Part shown: piece after piece, positions 14,352 through 14,736 of the stretch | Layout: every line of letters begins with the position of its first letter | Position numbering within the stretch: the first letter of the stretch is position 1 | Assembly: GCA_902803365.1 (NCBI GenBank) | Contig: CADCPU010000040.1 | Span: 1 to 14,736 of the forward strand | Reading direction: 5' to 3' | DNA: 14,736 bases | Source of the DNA: Oscillospiraceae bacterium | GTDB taxonomy: Bacteria; Bacillota_A; Clostridia; Saccharofermentanales; Saccharofermentanaceae | Translations under genes and position numbers: made by a program | Notes under the pieces: model-generated | Database searches by the model: none | Told to the model about the DNA's origin: nothing | The model's input: only the letters and a program-made list of their open reading frames with translations

Positions 14352-14385
14352 AAAGGTTGGTTCAGTATCTTGAGCCAGCCTTTTT
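14352..14385 (+). terminator. Strong intrinsic terminator of the kinase operon
   Basis: A 13-bp stem (AAAGGTTGGTTCA, 14352-14364, with TGAGCCAGCCTTT, 14371-14383) includes two G-U pairs and a 6-base loop, and runs into TTTTT (14381-14385). It begins 26 bases after the coiled-coil stop. Confidence 0.92.
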
Positions 14386-14451
14386 AAGTTTTGGGAGATA
14401 CATATTAAACTAAAAGCTCGAAACGTTTCACACTGATATTGGCGATCACCG

Positions 14452-14489
14452 TACAGTATAAATGTGTGATTTTGGCATTTTGTACTGTA
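14452..14489. repeat. Imperfect TACAGTA palindrome, copy 1
   Basis: TACAGTATAAATG (14452-14464) pairs with CATTTTGTACTGTA (14476-14489) apart from a small bulge, around an 11-base loop. Its right arm matches copy 2 in GTACTGTAAT, 84 bases further on. Confidence 0.8.
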
Positions 14490-14535
14490 ATAATTGTCAT
14501 TTCAAGTGGCACTAAAAGCCATTCAAGTAAAAAAA

Positions 14536-14573
14536 TACAGTACAAAAAGCTGATTCTTGCTTTTTGTACTGTA
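14536..14573. repeat. Perfect 15-bp TACAGTA inverted repeat, copy 2; terminator-like on the minus strand
   Basis: TACAGTACAAAAAGC (14536-14550) and its exact reverse complement (14559-14573) surround an 8-base loop. On the plus side an A-run (14529-14535) precedes it, so on the minus strand the hairpin is followed by seven T residues, the layout of an intrinsic terminator. The stem is only about one third G+C. Confidence 0.85.
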
Positions 14574-14593
14574 ATCTTGTCTGATATAGTTTG

Positions 14594-14636
14594 AAAAACG
14601 CATACTCGAAACGATTTTTTTCTCAAAAAGTATGCG
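14594..14636 (-). terminator. Probable intrinsic terminator of the convergent minus-strand gene
   Basis: Read on the minus strand, CGCATACT pairs with AGTATGCG (plus-strand 14629-14636 and 14599-14606), closing a 22-base loop, and is followed at once by five T residues. It lies 23 bases after the stop of the minus-strand reading frame. The long loop lowers confidence. Confidence 0.55.
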
Positions 14637-14659
14637 CGATGCATATCGATACGCCTGTC

Positions 14660-14736
14660 TTATCCGAAGATCCTTATGAGAAGGAGAACGAACAGATAGA
14701 TCGAATCGACGATGACTGCAAAGCCTGTGATCGTGA
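14660..14736 (-). CDS. C-terminal end of a probable membrane protein on the minus strand; 5' part outside window
   Basis: On the minus strand the frame stays open from the window edge to a TAA at 14660-14662, giving 24 residues that include FAVIVDSIYLFVLLLIRIFG at the end. This is a hydrophobic helix closing the protein. Codons (ATC, GTC, CTC, TTC) match the usage of the plus-strand genes, and a terminator-like hairpin follows at proper distance. Too little is seen to name a family, and a chance open frame of this length is possible. Confidence 0.5.
   Translation of the reverse strand, partial: TITGFAVIVDSIYLFVLLLIRIFG

Larger units (their letters stand above)
14386..14659. other. Non-coding convergent intergenic region with palindromic repeats
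   Basis: This 274-base AT-rich stretch has no believable gene. It holds two related palindromes built on TACAGTA, a third hairpin at 14599-14636, and two 9-base direct copies of CTCGAAACG (14417-14425 and 14605-14613) that bracket the palindromes. CTGATAT also occurs twice (14433-14439 and 14581-14587). Confidence 0.7.

Noticed and set aside
14452..14573. CRISPR array
   Set aside because: There are only two diverged palindromic copies, spacing does not fit repeat-spacer units, and no cas gene is present.
14405..14644. 79-codon minus-strand open frame with an internal repeat (ITVQKARISFLYC / ITVQNAKITHLYC)
   Set aside because: The protein repeat comes from the two TACAGTA palindromes lying 84 bases (28 codons) apart. 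The frame overlaps terminator-like hairpins and has no convincing ribosome binding site.

Overview
The window reads as chromosomal DNA of a low-to-mid-GC anaerobic member of the Bacillota, most likely class Clostridia (gut/rumen type). This is inferred from family resemblance: a divergent ParE/ParC-type topoisomerase pair, a cytosolic bacterial PH-domain protein, a membrane MutS-like ATPase, GGAGG ribosome binding sites, and a strong preference for AAG, ATC, CTC and AGA codons. No rRNA, tRNA, CRISPR array or transposase gene is visible. All complete genes lie on the plus strand. Only a short gene end at the right edge appears to run on the minus strand.

Region 1 (1-5554) is a tightly packed operon: the 3' part of a type IIA topoisomerase B subunit, its A-subunit partner, and, one base after that stop, a single-pass membrane protein. 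The membrane protein has a helical repeat-like middle and a C-terminal NodB/polysaccharide-deacetylase-like domain whose metal-binding residues seem lost. Region 2 (about 5590-8784) probably starts at its own promoter and carries a PH-domain protein, a Sir2 NAD-dependent protein deacylase and a four-TM MutS-like ATPase that lacks mismatch-recognition domains. Region 3 (8827-10077) is lysA, the last step of lysine synthesis.

Region 4 (about 10114-14385) is the most interesting part. It is a four-gene unit of an atypical Ser/Thr protein kinase, a VWA/MIDAS protein, a PP2C phosphatase with a C-terminal membrane anchor, and a charged coiled-coil protein, closed by a strong intrinsic terminator. 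The first three match the kinase + phosphatase + VWA triad known from TerY-P tellurite-resistance-type systems and from E. coli yegI/pphC/yegL. The fourth gene, the unrecognised N-terminal domain of the kinase, the membrane anchor and a shared acidic C-terminal motif (D-x-F-x-x-F-L-E) on the VWA and coiled-coil proteins are not explained by that model. The likely picture is reversible phosphorylation at the membrane, with the VWA and coiled-coil proteins as scaffold or substrates.

Region 5 (14386-14736) is non-coding DNA with two diverged copies of a TACAGTA palindrome 84 bp apart, terminator-like hairpins reading on the minus strand, and the last 24 codons of a convergent gene ending in a hydrophobic helix.
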